Shown one piece after another: positions 14,761-22,026 of a stretch of DNA of 22,850 bases; the first letter of the stretch is position 1; every line of letters starts with the position of its first letter. Made by a program: the position numbers and the translations under genes. The stretch lies in contig JAEZLX010000025.1 of assembly GCA_023415035.1 (NCBI GenBank), forward strand, positions 1 through 22,850, given 5' to 3'. This DNA is from Pseudomonadota bacterium (lineage in GTDB: Bacteria > Pseudomonadota > Gammaproteobacteria > Burkholderiales > Burkholderiaceae_C). Below the pieces are notes generated by a model that saw nothing but the letters and a program-made list of their open reading frames with translations, was not told where the DNA came from and made no database searches.

Positions 14761-17124
14761 TCAGTCGTCCACCGGTGTGAGCTTGGCCACCGACAGCGCC
14801 AGCCACTTGGTGCCATGCCGGTTGAAGTTCACCTGCGCCCGAGCATCGGTGCCGGCACCTTCCACGGCCAGCACCTTGCCTTCGCCGAACTTGTTGTGAA
14901 ACACCTTCATCCCGGCACGGATGTCAGTTCCACGGTCAGGTTCAGGGGCCGGCGCTTCGGCCCCCTGCAGCCAGCCCGGCGTCCAGGCCGGCTGCAGGGG
15001 TCGAGCAGGCTTCGGTTGAGCACCCCAGGCAGGCGCACCGGCACCCAGCTTCGGGGTGAGCCACTTGAGACAGCTCTCGGGCAATTCGTCAAAAAAGCGG
15101 CTGCGCAAGTTGTAGCGCGTCTGGCCGTGCAGCAGACGGGTCTGCGAGTGCGTCAGGTACAGGCGCTTGCGCGCGCGTGTGATCGCCACATACATCAGGC
15201 GCCTTTCTTCCTCCAGGCTGTCGCGGTCACTCATCGAATTCTCGTGCGGGAACAGGCCCTCCTCCAGGCCGGTGATGAACACGCCATCGAACTCCAGGCC
15301 CTTGGCCGCGTGTACCGTCATCAGCTGCACCGCGTCCTGCCCGGCCTGCGCCTGGTTGTCACCGGATTCGAGCGCCGCATGCGTGAGGAAAGCCACCAGC
15401 GGGCTCTGCGTCTCGCCGGTTTCGGCATCGGGTGCCAGCGGCTGGTCCAGCACCGGCGCATCCGGGTCCAGCCCCTGGCTGACAAGGCTTTGCGTCAGCG
15501 GCTGTCCACTCCCGTCGACCGGCAGCGCCACAGCGTCACGACCGAAGCCCTCCTGCATCACGAAGCTCTCGGCGGCGTTGACCAGTTCCTCCAGGTTCTC
15601 CACCCGGTCCTCGCCCTCGCGCTCGTTGCGGTAGTGCTCGACCAGGCCGCTGCGGTCCAGCACCAGTTCGATGATTTCGCGCAGCGTCATGCCCTGGGTG
15701 CGCTCGCGCAGCACGTCCAGCAGAGCAACGAAATGGCCAACGGCGGTACCTGCACGCCCCGTCAGGCCGCTGACCGCGTCGTGCAGCGAGCATCCGCTGG
15801 CACGTGCCACATCCTGCAGCTGCTCGATGGTGCGCGCGCCGATCCCGCGCGGCGGGAAGTTGACCACGCGCAGGAAGCTGGTGTCGTCGTGCGGGTTGTC
15901 CAGCAGGCGCAGGTAGGCCAGCGCGTGCTTGATTTCGGCGCGCTCGAAGAAGCGCAGGCCACCGTACACGCGGTACGGCATGCCGGCGTTGAACAGGGCG
16001 GATTCGATGACCCGGCTTTGCGCATTGCTGCGGTAGAGCACGGCCATCTCGCTGCGCGGCATGCCATCGCGTTCGAGCTGCTTCATCTCGTCCACCAGCC
16101 ACTGCGCCTCGGCCAGGTCGGACGCGGCCTCGTACACGCGCACCGGCTCGCCCTCGCCAGCGTCCGTACGCAGGTTCTTGCCCAGGCGCCGGCTGTTGTG
16201 GCTGATCAGCTCGTTGGCGCAATCCAGGATGTTGCTGACGCTGCGATAGTTGCGCTCCAGCTTGATCTGGTGCTGCACGCGGTACTCGCGCACGAAGTCG
16301 GCCATGTTCCCTACCCGCGCGCCTCGGAAGGCATAGATGCTCTGGTCATCGTCACCCACGGCGAAAATCGCGTTGCCCGCCGGCGGCAGGCCTTCCGTGG
16401 GAGGCGGCGAGAACATCTTGATCCAGGCGTATTGCAGGCGGTTGGTGTCCTGGAATTCGTCGATCAGGATGTGGCGAAAGCGCCGCTGGTAGTGCGCACG
16501 GATGGGATCGTTGTCGCGCAGCACCTCGTAGCTGCGCAGCATCAGCTCGCCGAAATCGGCCACGCCCTCGCGCTGGCACTGCTCCTCGTAGAGCTGGTAG
16601 ATCTCGACCTTGCGCCGCGTCTCGTCGTCGCGCACCGGTACGTCGCGCGGGCGCAGGCCGTCCTCCTTGCAGCCGCTGATGAACCACTGCAGCTGGCGGG
16701 GCGGAAACCGCTCATCGTCCACGTTGTGCTGCTTGCACAGGCGCTTGATCGCCGACAGCTGGTCCTGGGTGTCCAGGATCTGGAACGCCTGCGGCAAGCC
16801 TGCCACCTGGTGGTGGGCGCGCAGGAAACGGTTGCACAGGCCGTGGAAGGTACCGATCCACATGCCGCGCACGTTGATCGGCAGCATGCCCGCGATGCGC
16901 GTGAGCATTTCCCTGGCGGCCTTGTTGGTGAAGGTCACGGCCAGCACCCCCGCCGGCGAGATCTGGCCCGTCTGCAGCAGCCAGGCGATGCGGGTGGTCA
17001 GCACCCGGGTCTTGCCCGAACCTGCACCGGCCAGGATGAGCGCGTGCTCCGGTGGCAGCGTGACGGCGGCGGCCTGTTCCGGATTCAGGCCGGCCAGCAT
17101 GGGAGTGGGATCATCAAACAACAT
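14761..17124 (-). CDS. uvrD: UvrD-type superfamily 1 DNA helicase
   Basis: 3'-5' ATP-dependent helicase for nucleotide excision and mismatch repair, 787 residues. Motifs in order: Q-motif LNPEQAAAV, Walker A AGAGSGKT (32-39), motif Ia TFTNKAAREM, Walker B LIDEFQDTNRLQ, motif III VGDDDQSIYAFRGA, motif IV LERNYRS, motif V TVHAAKGLEFDGVF with GLEEGLFPH, and motif VI EERRLMYVAITRARK. The C-terminus, GMKVFHNKFGEGKVLAVEG, is the Tudor-like domain that binds RNA polymerase in UvrD/PcrA and distinguishes it from Rep. The ATG at 17122-17124 gives the family start MLFDDPTPMLAGLNPEQ. The in-frame sequence upstream has no family resemblance. TACAAT lies exactly 6 bases before this ATG and no Shine-Dalgarno lies between; a GGAGGTGA sits about 25 bases upstream, too far to serve. 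Confidence 0.96.
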   Translation of the reverse strand: MLFDDPTPMLAGLNPEQAAAVTLPPEHALILAGAGSGKTRVLTTRIAWLLQTGQISPAGVLAVTFTNKAAREMLTRIAGMLPINVRGMWIGTFHGLCNRFLRAHHQVAGLPQAFQILDTQDQLSAIKRLCKQHNVDDERFPPRQLQWFISGCKEDGLRPRDVPVRDDETRRKVEIYQLYEEQCQREGVADFGELMLRSYEVLRDNDPIRAHYQRRFRHILIDEFQDTNRLQYAWIKMFSPPPTEGLPPAGNAIFAVGDDDQSIYAFRGARVGNMADFVREYRVQHQIKLERNYRSVSNILDCANELISHNSRRLGKNLRTDAGEGEPVRVYEAASDLAEAQWLVDEMKQLERDGMPRSEMAVLYRSNAQSRVIESALFNAGMPYRVYGGLRFFERAEIKHALAYLRLLDNPHDDTSFLRVVNFPPRGIGARTIEQLQDVARASGCSLHDAVSGLTGRAGTAVGHFVALLDVLRERTQGMTLREIIELVLDRSGLVEHYRNEREGEDRVENLEELVNAAESFVMQEGFGRDAVALPVDGSGQPLTQSLVSQGLDPDAPVLDQPLAPDAETGETQSPLVAFLTHAALESGDNQAQAGQDAVQLMTVHAAKGLEFDGVFITGLEEGLFPHENSMSDRDSLEEERRLMYVAITRARKRLYLTHSQTRLLHGQTRYNLRSRFFDELPESCLKWLTPKLGAGAPAWGAQPKPARPLQPAWTPGWLQGAEAPAPEPDRGTDIRAGMKVFHNKFGEGKVLAVEGAGTDARAQVNFNRHGTKWLALSVAKLTPVDD

Positions 17125-17130
17125 CGGGTG

Positions 17131-17136
17131 ATTGTA
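17131..17136 (-). promoter_or_regulatory. TACAAT -10-like hexamer six bases before uvrD ATG
   Basis: Read on the minus strand, TACAAT then CACCCG then ATG. The spacing places transcription start at the start codon. No LexA box was seen beside it; no strong -35 hexamer is visible. Confidence 0.45.
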
Positions 17137-17225
17137 GGAAGGCGCAAGCCCTTCACCTCCCCCATATGGCCCTTCGTATGAGAGGCATACAAACCTGCCC
17201 CTTCCCGGCTGCGCCTTTCCCGGAA

Positions 17226-17231
17226 TAGAAT
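17226..17231 (+). promoter_or_regulatory. guaC: TAGAAT -10-like element for the GMP reductase gene
   Basis: TAGAAT at 17226-17231 would start transcription near 17238, at the foot of the hairpin described next, giving a leader of about 110 bases. The upstream hexamer at the right distance (TTCCCG, 17202-17207, 18-base spacing) matches a -35 poorly. Confidence 0.35.
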
Positions 17232-17236
17232 CAATC

Positions 17237-17271
17237 ACCGGGCCCAAGCAATTGCGCCCGGTTTCTTTTTT
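17237..17271 (+). terminator. Terminator-like hairpin in the GMP reductase leader
   Basis: ACCGGGC (17237-17243) pairs with GCCCGGT (17256-17262) around a 12-base loop and is followed by a T-rich run TTCTTTTTT ending at 17271. On the plus strand this has the form of an intrinsic terminator, but it lies 78 bases upstream of the guaC start and right after a -10-like TAGAAT. It may be an attenuator, a 5'-terminal stabilising stem, or the end of a short upstream transcript. Confidence 0.5.
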
Positions 17272-17348
17272 CCGCCACGGAACAAAAGAACCGGCCAGTT
17301 CCAAGCGCCTTTCCTCGATCCCCATCGATTCACAGGAACTGGACCAAC

Positions 17349-18326
17349 ATGGAAATTTTCGACTACGACAACATCCTGCTGCTCCCGCGCAAGTGCCGCG
17401 TGGAAAGCCGCAGCGAGTGCGACGCCTCGGTGGAGTTCGGCGGCCGGCGCTTCAAGCTGCCGGTGGTGCCCGCCAACATGAAGACCGTGATCGACGAGTC
17501 GATCAGCGAGTACCTCGCGGCCAACGGCTACTTCTACGTCATGCACCGCTTCGACCTGGACAACGTCGAATACGCCCGGCGCATGCGCGACAAGGGCCTG
17601 TTCGTCTCGCTCAGCTCGGGCGTGAAGCTGGCCGACTATGACGTCATCGACCGCCTGGCCGCCGATGGCGTGGGCGCCGATTACATCACCATCGACATCG
17701 CACATGGCCACGCCGAGAGCGTGCGCAAGATGATCGAGCACATCAAGCACCGCCTGCCCAAGTCCTTTGTGATCGCCGGCAACGTGGCCACCCCCGAGGC
17801 CGTGATCGACCTCGAAAACTGGGGCGCAGACGCCACCAAGGTGGGCGTGGGCCCGGGCAAGGTCTGCATCACCAAGCTCAAGACGGGCTTCGGTACCGGT
17901 GGCTGGCAGCTCTCCGCGCTCAAGTGGTGCGCGCGCGTGGCGACCAAACCCATCATCGCCGACGGCGGTATCCGCCACCACGGCGACATCGCCAAGAGCG
18001 TGCGCTTCGGTGCCTCGATGATCATGATCGGCTCGCTGTTTGCCGGTCACGAGGAGTCGCCCGGGCAGACCGTCGAGGTCGATGGCCGCCTGTACAAGGA
18101 GTACTACGGATCGGCCAGCGACTTCAACAAGGGTGAATACAAGCACGTCGAAGGCAAGCGCATCCTGGAGCCGATCAAGGGCAAACTGGCCGACACCCTG
18201 CGCGAGATGGAAGAGGACGTGCAAAGCTCCATCAGCTACGCCGGTGGCCGCGTGCTCGCGGACCTCAAGAAAGTGAACTACGTGATCCTCGGCGGCGAGA
18301 ACGCCGGCGAACACCTGTTCATGTAA
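17349..18326 (+). CDS. guaC: GMP reductase
   Basis: NADPH-dependent deamination of GMP to IMP, balancing adenine and guanine nucleotides in the cytosol. The protein is 325 residues and forms a TIM barrel of the IMPDH/GMPR family without CBS domains. It begins EIFDYDNILLLPRKCRV. The catalytic loop GPGKVCITK holds Cys173, and ADGGIRHHGDIAK and GSLFAGHEESPG form the phosphate-binding part. The ending SYAGGRVLADLKKVNYVIL is family-typical. The length and the absence of CBS domains separate it from GuaB. It diverges from uvrD with a 224-base spacer, has a hairpin in its leader, and converges on the alpha/beta hydrolase gene. The ATG at 17349 is preceded by ACAGGAACTGG, giving a Shine-Dalgarno-like AGGA 12-15 bases upstream. 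Confidence 0.94.
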   Translation: MEIFDYDNILLLPRKCRVESRSECDASVEFGGRRFKLPVVPANMKTVIDESISEYLAANGYFYVMHRFDLDNVEYARRMRDKGLFVSLSSGVKLADYDVIDRLAADGVGADYITIDIAHGHAESVRKMIEHIKHRLPKSFVIAGNVATPEAVIDLENWGADATKVGVGPGKVCITKLKTGFGTGGWQLSALKWCARVATKPIIADGGIRHHGDIAKSVRFGASMIMIGSLFAGHEESPGQTVEVDGRLYKEYYGSASDFNKGEYKHVEGKRILEPIKGKLADTLREMEEDVQSSISYAGGRVLADLKKVNYVILGGENAGEHLFM

Positions 18327-18342
18327 GCGGCGGCCGCCCGCG

Positions 18343-18362
18343 CCGCGCCTGCCTTGGCGCGG
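18343..18362. terminator. Hairpin between convergent guaC and hydrolase genes, no U-tract
   Basis: CCGCGCC (18343-18349) pairs with GGCGCGG (18356-18362) around a 6-base loop, in the 50-base spacer between convergent stop codons. It is symmetric and could serve both strands, but no T-run follows on either side. Confidence 0.4.
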
Positions 18363-18376
18363 ACGGCGGCACCCAA

Positions 18377-19267
18377 TCAGAGCCCCAGCAGTTCGCAGGC
18401 CAGCCGGTGCAGCCGATGGCGCGGCTGCACCAGGGCCTCAAGCACGCTGAAGTGGTTCAGGCCCGGCAGCGCCTCGCACACTGGGACCGCCTCGCGCCCC
18501 CAGTGCTTGCGCAGCAGGCGGTTCTGGCGCTGGAACTCGCCACTCTCGTCGGCACCGACCACGCAGGCAACGACGCCCCGCTCTGCCGGCACCACCGGAG
18601 CCGGCAAAAAGGCCGGGCTGGCCTTGCGCACCTGTGCCGGCGTCAGTCTCAGCGCGTCGCGGATGAACGGCGCGTGACGCATCGGCTCCAGATCGAACAG
18701 GCCCGAGATGGACAGCGCGTTGCGGATCCAGGCCGGTGGCAGATCGGCGGCGTAGCGCGGCCACTGCGTGCACATCAGCATCGCGGCCAGATGCCCGCCC
18801 GCCGAATGGCCGGCCACCGTGACCCGCGAAGGATCGCCCCCATGGGCGGCGATGTGGCGCCGCACCCAGGCCAGTGCCTTGACCATCTGCATGGTGATGT
18901 CCGGCACCGTGACGGCCGGACACAGCGAATAGTTGACGACCACCACCAGCACACCCCGGTCGGTGAAGGCCGGCGCGACAAAGGAGTGGTCGGATTTGTC
19001 CAGCGAGCGCCAGTAGCCACCGTGGATGAACACCAGCACCGGAGCCAGCCCTGCCGGCTTGCGGCGGCGCGGCGTCGGCAGGAACAGGTCCAGCCGCTCG
19101 TCCGGGCTCAGCCCGTAGGCCACGTCGGTGATCACGCCGGGACGCTGGCGCGCCCGGGCAGACCATTCTGCCCAGCGCGACAGGTGCATGCCATGTTCGG
19201 GCACCAGGGCGCGGTTGTTGTACTGGCGGTCCAGCCACTCGGGATCGGGGTGTCGGGCTTCTCGCAT
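18377..19267 (-). CDS. Alpha/beta hydrolase, formamidase/esterase-like
   Basis: Predicted esterase or amidase of the alpha/beta-hydrolase fold, 296 residues, no signal peptide. The oxyanion-hole motif HGGYWRSLDKSDHSF lies near residue 81-95 and the nucleophile elbow GHSAGG near 144-149. The acid is probably the Asp in VVGADESGEFQRQN, and the His is in LPGLNHFSVLEAL. The HGGYW form and the N-terminal WLDRQYNNRALVPEHG recall kynurenine formamidase-like esterases, but no tryptophan-degradation gene is nearby, so the substrate is open. The N-terminal family motif supports the ATG at 19265-19267. That ATG has CACAAT six bases upstream and no Shine-Dalgarno. It diverges from the dehydrogenase gene with a 96-base spacer. 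Confidence 0.88.
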   Translation of the reverse strand: MREARHPDPEWLDRQYNNRALVPEHGMHLSRWAEWSARARQRPGVITDVAYGLSPDERLDLFLPTPRRRKPAGLAPVLVFIHGGYWRSLDKSDHSFVAPAFTDRGVLVVVVNYSLCPAVTVPDITMQMVKALAWVRRHIAAHGGDPSRVTVAGHSAGGHLAAMLMCTQWPRYAADLPPAWIRNALSISGLFDLEPMRHAPFIRDALRLTPAQVRKASPAFLPAPVVPAERGVVACVVGADESGEFQRQNRLLRKHWGREAVPVCEALPGLNHFSVLEALVQPRHRLHRLACELLGL

Positions 19268-19273
19268 GGGGCG

Positions 19274-19279
19274 ATTGTG
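19274..19279 (-). promoter_or_regulatory. CACAAT -10-like hexamer six bases before the hydrolase ATG
   Basis: Read on the minus strand, CACAAT then CGCCCC then ATG, the same spacing as in front of polA, uvrD and the DUF2782-type gene. No Shine-Dalgarno is present and no good -35 is visible. Confidence 0.4.
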
Positions 19280-19325
19280 TCACGGCCTTGCCACCGGAGC
19301 CTGTCGCATTCTGCGCAGGCTTGCC

Positions 19326-19331
19326 TAGAAT
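19326..19331 (+). promoter_or_regulatory. TAGAAT -10-like element for the dehydrogenase gene
   Basis: TAGAAT lies 32 bases before the GTG start. The leader it implies contains TTGTC-A-GACAA (19344-19354), an 11-base palindrome that could be an operator. The -35 is poor (CTGTCG at 19301-19306, 19-base spacing). Confidence 0.35.
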
Positions 19332-19363
19332 GGGGAGCCCTTTTTGTCAGACAAGCCACTGCC

Positions 19364-20266
19364 GTGACAGAACACCACACCACCCCCGGCTCCATCACGC
19401 ACGTTGCCGTGCTCGGTATCGGCATGATGGGCCTGCCGATGGCCCGTCGCCTGTGCGAGGCCGGCTTTCACGTCACCGCCTGGAACCGCTCGCGCAGCAA
19501 GGCCGATCGGCTGGCGCCCTTCGGCGCAGTGATTGCCGACACGGTGGCCGAAGCCGTGGCCAGCGCGGATGCCGTCATCTGCCTGCTCCAGGATGGCCAC
19601 GTGGTCGAGGAGGTCCTGTTCGGGCAGGGGGCGGCGCAGGCCATGCGCCCCGGCACCCTGGTGGCCGACATGTCCTCGATCCTGCCCCGCCAGGCACGCG
19701 ACCACGCTGCGCGGCTCGAAGCCATGGGAATGTGCCACCTGGACGCCCCGGTGTCCGGTGGCACCGTGGGCGCCGAACAGGGCACGCTGGCCATCATGGT
19801 GGGCGGCAAGCCGGCCGACCTGGCCGCGATGCAGCCCGTGTTCGACGTGTTGGGACGGGCCACGCACGTGGGCCCGCACGGCGCCGGCCCGCACCCCAAG
19901 CTGGCCAACCAGTTGATCGTCGGCATCACCATCGGCGCCGTCGCCGAAGCCCTGCTGCTGTGCGAAAAGGGCGGTGCCGACATGGCCCGCGTGCGCCAGG
20001 CCATCACGGGAGGCTTTGCCGACAGCCGCATCCTGCAGGTGCACGGGCAGCGCATGGTCGAGCGCGACTTCAACAAGCGCGCCGCCATCACGGTGCAGCT
20101 CAAGGACATGCGCAACGCCCTGGCCACGGCCGACGAACTGGGGTTCGAGGCGCCCATCGCCACCCTGTTCGAATCCCTGTATGCCCAGGCCACCGAACAC
20201 GGCCTGGGCGAGCTGGACCACGCCGGCCTGTTCGTCGAGCTGGCGCGCCGCAACGGCATGACCTGA
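19364..20266 (+). CDS. NAD(P)-dependent beta-hydroxyacid dehydrogenase family protein
   Basis: Oxidoreductase of the 3-hydroxyisobutyrate / tartronate semialdehyde reductase family, 300 residues from a GTG start. The Rossmann motif VLGIGMMGLPMARRL lies near residue 16-30. The substrate-binding motif DAPVSGGTVGAEQGTL is followed by the catalytic Lys179 in GPHPKLANQL, and the C-terminal helical domain ends in DHAGLFVELARRNGMT. The exact hydroxyacid cannot be read off. The frame stays open upstream for more than 900 bases antisense to the hydrolase gene. I chose GTG 19364 because it is the first start after a TAGAAT promoter-like hexamer and puts the Rossmann motif at a family-typical distance. 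Confidence 0.9.
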   Translation: MTEHHTTPGSITHVAVLGIGMMGLPMARRLCEAGFHVTAWNRSRSKADRLAPFGAVIADTVAEAVASADAVICLLQDGHVVEEVLFGQGAAQAMRPGTLVADMSSILPRQARDHAARLEAMGMCHLDAPVSGGTVGAEQGTLAIMVGGKPADLAAMQPVFDVLGRATHVGPHGAGPHPKLANQLIVGITIGAVAEALLLCEKGGADMARVRQAITGGFADSRILQVHGQRMVERDFNKRAAITVQLKDMRNALATADELGFEAPIATLFESLYAQATEHGLGELDHAGLFVELARRNGMT

Positions 20267-20288
20267 TGGCGGGAGCGGGCTCTGGCCC

Positions 20289-20317
20289 CTGACACGCCGT
20301 CGGCCGTTTGCTAGAAT
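20289..20317 (+). promoter_or_regulatory. Sigma-70-type promoter of tRNA-Ala
   Basis: CTGACA (20289-20294), a 17-base spacer and TAGAAT (20312-20317) match the consensus at 10 of 12 positions with ideal spacing. Transcription would start about 5 bases before the mature tRNA at 20328. Confidence 0.75.
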
Positions 20318-20327
20318 GCTGCCCCAT

Positions 20328-20403
<76 letters not shown>

Positions 20404-20410
20404 ATACCCA

Positions 20411-20442
20411 AAATCCCAACCCTCATCGGTTGGGATTTTTTT
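20411..20442 (+). terminator. Intrinsic terminator of tRNA-Ala
   Basis: AAATCCCAACC (20411-20421) pairs over 11 bp with GGTTGGGATTT (20428-20438) around a 6-base loop and runs into seven T (20436-20442), 7 bases after the CCA end. Confidence 0.92.
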
Positions 20443-20637
20443 GCCCGTTCCCCCAGTGTTGGCGCGGTTTCCGGGCCTGGCCTCGCGAGCGCCCCCCTGC
20501 GAAGGCGGCGTTTTTGCCCCCGCCGACGCCTCTCTGTTCTCCGTTTTCTCTGGTGGCCACGCGAGCGTTCTCGAGGCCATTTCCTTTGCTGGCGCGGGTT
20601 TAGAGGCGGTCGGTTGTGGTTGGCAACTCCTGTAGCG
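20443..20637. other. Non-coding stretch right of tRNA-Ala, nothing recognised
   Basis: 195 bases between the tRNA terminator and the first copy of the 84-bp repeat. It is rich in C/G runs and contains CGCGAGCG twice about 80 bases apart. No open frame in it has a plausible protein, and I see no copy of the tRNA 3' end that would mark an attachment site. Confidence 0.5.
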
Positions 20638-20721
20638 GTGGCGACCGAGTGTCGAGAGGCCACAAAAAAACCGCCCGCAGGCGGTTGCTGGCGCTAGGTG
20701 CGACGCGCTCACCCAGGTGGC
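20638..20721. repeat. 84-bp direct repeat, copy 1
   Basis: 79 of 84 bases match copy 2 (22027-22110) in the same orientation without gaps. Mismatches are at 20652, 20654, 20657, 20696 and 20715. It starts with GTGGC, which pairs with GCCAC 16 bases later, then has a minus-strand terminator hairpin and ends with codons that match the last three residues and stop of the recombinase-like fragment in copy 2. Sequence outside it differs completely from that outside copy 2. Confidence 0.95.
20664..20686 (-). terminator. Minus-strand intrinsic terminator inside repeat copy 1
   Basis: On the minus strand AACCGCC, loop TGCG and GGCGGTT form a 7-bp stem running into a T-run (seven T, 20670-20664, the last two shared with the stem). 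It would stop transcription heading towards the tRNA gene. The same element is present in copy 2. Confidence 0.8.
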
Positions 20722-21064
20722 TAAACTGCCCACCGCCGTATGGCGGCTTAGACTCCTGGCCGACACTTACCTGCGCTGCGCCGCCACCGCGCTACCACTT
20801 ACCCGACACTTGGTAGTGCGGGGTGGTGCACCTCTGGCTACTGCATTTGGGGATTTGTTCGATGAGGCTCTGGGAAACTCCCGGCACGCATCAGCAACCA
20901 ACACCGTGCGGAATGTGCTGGTGAACTACCTGCATGGTGTGGCCTGGCCCCAGGAGCGCAGTCAAAGCACTGGAAGCAGGTTGGCCCGTTGTGATGGAGG
21001 GTGTCAGACGGCACTTTGAAGAGGACTCTGAAAAACCGGCCGAAAAGACAGAATATGTTCGCCT
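20722..21064. other. Spacer between repeat copy 1 and the SDR gene
   Basis: 343 bases upstream of the SDR gene. A plus-strand frame stays open from inside the repeat to 21019, about 100 codons, but its product has no domain I recognise and no Shine-Dalgarno. A small perfect stem CCGCC/GGCGG lies near 20733-20746, close to the repeat edge. GAATAT (21051-21056) lies 8 bases before the SDR ATG and could be its -10. The frame may be a remnant; I cannot support a gene. Confidence 0.4.
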
Positions 21065-21868
21065 ATGAAACGACTGAATCACAAGATCGCGCTCGTTACC
21101 GGCGCAGCACAAGGGATTGGTGAAGCCATTGCCGAAGCCATGGTTGGTGAAGGTGCCCAGGTGATCCTGACGGACATCCACGAAGCCTTGCTCCAGCGGA
21201 CAGCGCAGCGGCTGGGCATGCCGGCGCTGGTGCTGGATGTACGAGAAGAAAACCATTGGGAAACAGCCATGGCGCGCGTTTTGGCAGAGCACGGTGCGCT
21301 GCATGTGCTGGTGAACAACGCGGGCATTACAGGCTTGGAAGACGGTGCGTCGCACGACCCGGAGCACACGTCTTTAGTGGAGTGGCGGCGTGTTCACGCC
21401 ACCAACCTGGACGGTGTGTTTCTCGGCTGCAAGCACGCTTTGCGAGCCATGCGGCAACTGCCCCGGGGGGCGTACGGCTCCATCGTCAACATCTCTTCAC
21501 GGTCGGGCATCGTAGGGATTCCCGCTGCGGCCGCTTACGCATCTAGCAAGGCAGCGGTGCGCAACCACACCAAATCGGTGGCCTTGTACTGTGCAGAACA
21601 AAAGCTGTCTGTGCGGTGCAACAGCATCCATCCAGCGGCCATCCTCACACCCATGTGGGAACCGATTCTGGGCTCTGGCCCAGAGCGGGAGGCCACCATG
21701 CAGGCCATGGTGGCAGACACGCCATTGCGCCGGTTCGGGACGCCGCAAGAGGTAGCAAGTCTTGCGGTATTTCTGGCCTCAGACGAATCTGCTTACGTAA
21801 CCGGCTCAGAGTTTCATGTGGATGGCGGGATTCTGGCCGGGTCTGCTGCGGTGCCGGGGCAGCAGTAG
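21065..21868 (+). CDS. Short-chain dehydrogenase/reductase
   Basis: Classical SDR oxidoreductase using NAD(P), 267 residues, soluble. The cofactor motif TGAAQGIG lies at 12-19, NNAG at 84-87, and the catalytic set is Ser145, Tyr158 and Lys162 (NISSRSG ... YASSK). The ending YVTGSEFHVDGGILAG is family-typical. The acidic Asp after the second strand (ILTDIHEA) suggests preference for NAD(H). The substrate is unknown; hydroxysteroid, cyclic alcohol and ketoacyl substrates are all possible. Base composition is visibly less GC-rich than the core genes, with many codons ending in A or T, pointing to horizontal transfer. It is the only intact gene right of the tRNA and lies between the two 84-bp repeats. 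No regulator or catabolic partner is present in the window. Confidence 0.9.
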   Translation: MKRLNHKIALVTGAAQGIGEAIAEAMVGEGAQVILTDIHEALLQRTAQRLGMPALVLDVREENHWETAMARVLAEHGALHVLVNNAGITGLEDGASHDPEHTSLVEWRRVHATNLDGVFLGCKHALRAMRQLPRGAYGSIVNISSRSGIVGIPAAAAYASSKAAVRNHTKSVALYCAEQKLSVRCNSIHPAAILTPMWEPILGSGPEREATMQAMVADTPLRRFGTPQEVASLAVFLASDESAYVTGSEFHVDGGILAGSAAVPGQQ

Positions 21869-22026
21869 GTCTAGGTAGTGGGTAAGTGCTTCGCTCGCAC
21901 CGTATAGATTCCCAATTTTTCCCCTTACCGCCGTGCATGTGGGTTGCTCCAATCTGACCGACTGATTCAAGCCGCTTAGCGTATGTACGCCCAGTCATGT
22001 CCACCGACCGATAACGCTGCCAAATA
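21869..22026. other. Spacer between SDR gene and repeat copy 2
   Basis: 158 bases with no gene and no clear terminator for the SDR gene; only a weak 4-bp GTGC/GCAC stem near 21886. The sequence is AT-richer than core spacers. Confidence 0.45.

Noticed and set aside
17160..17348. ZTP, PRPP or purine riboswitch upstream of guaC
   Set aside because: No match to the conserved cores I know of these classes; only one simple hairpin is visible.
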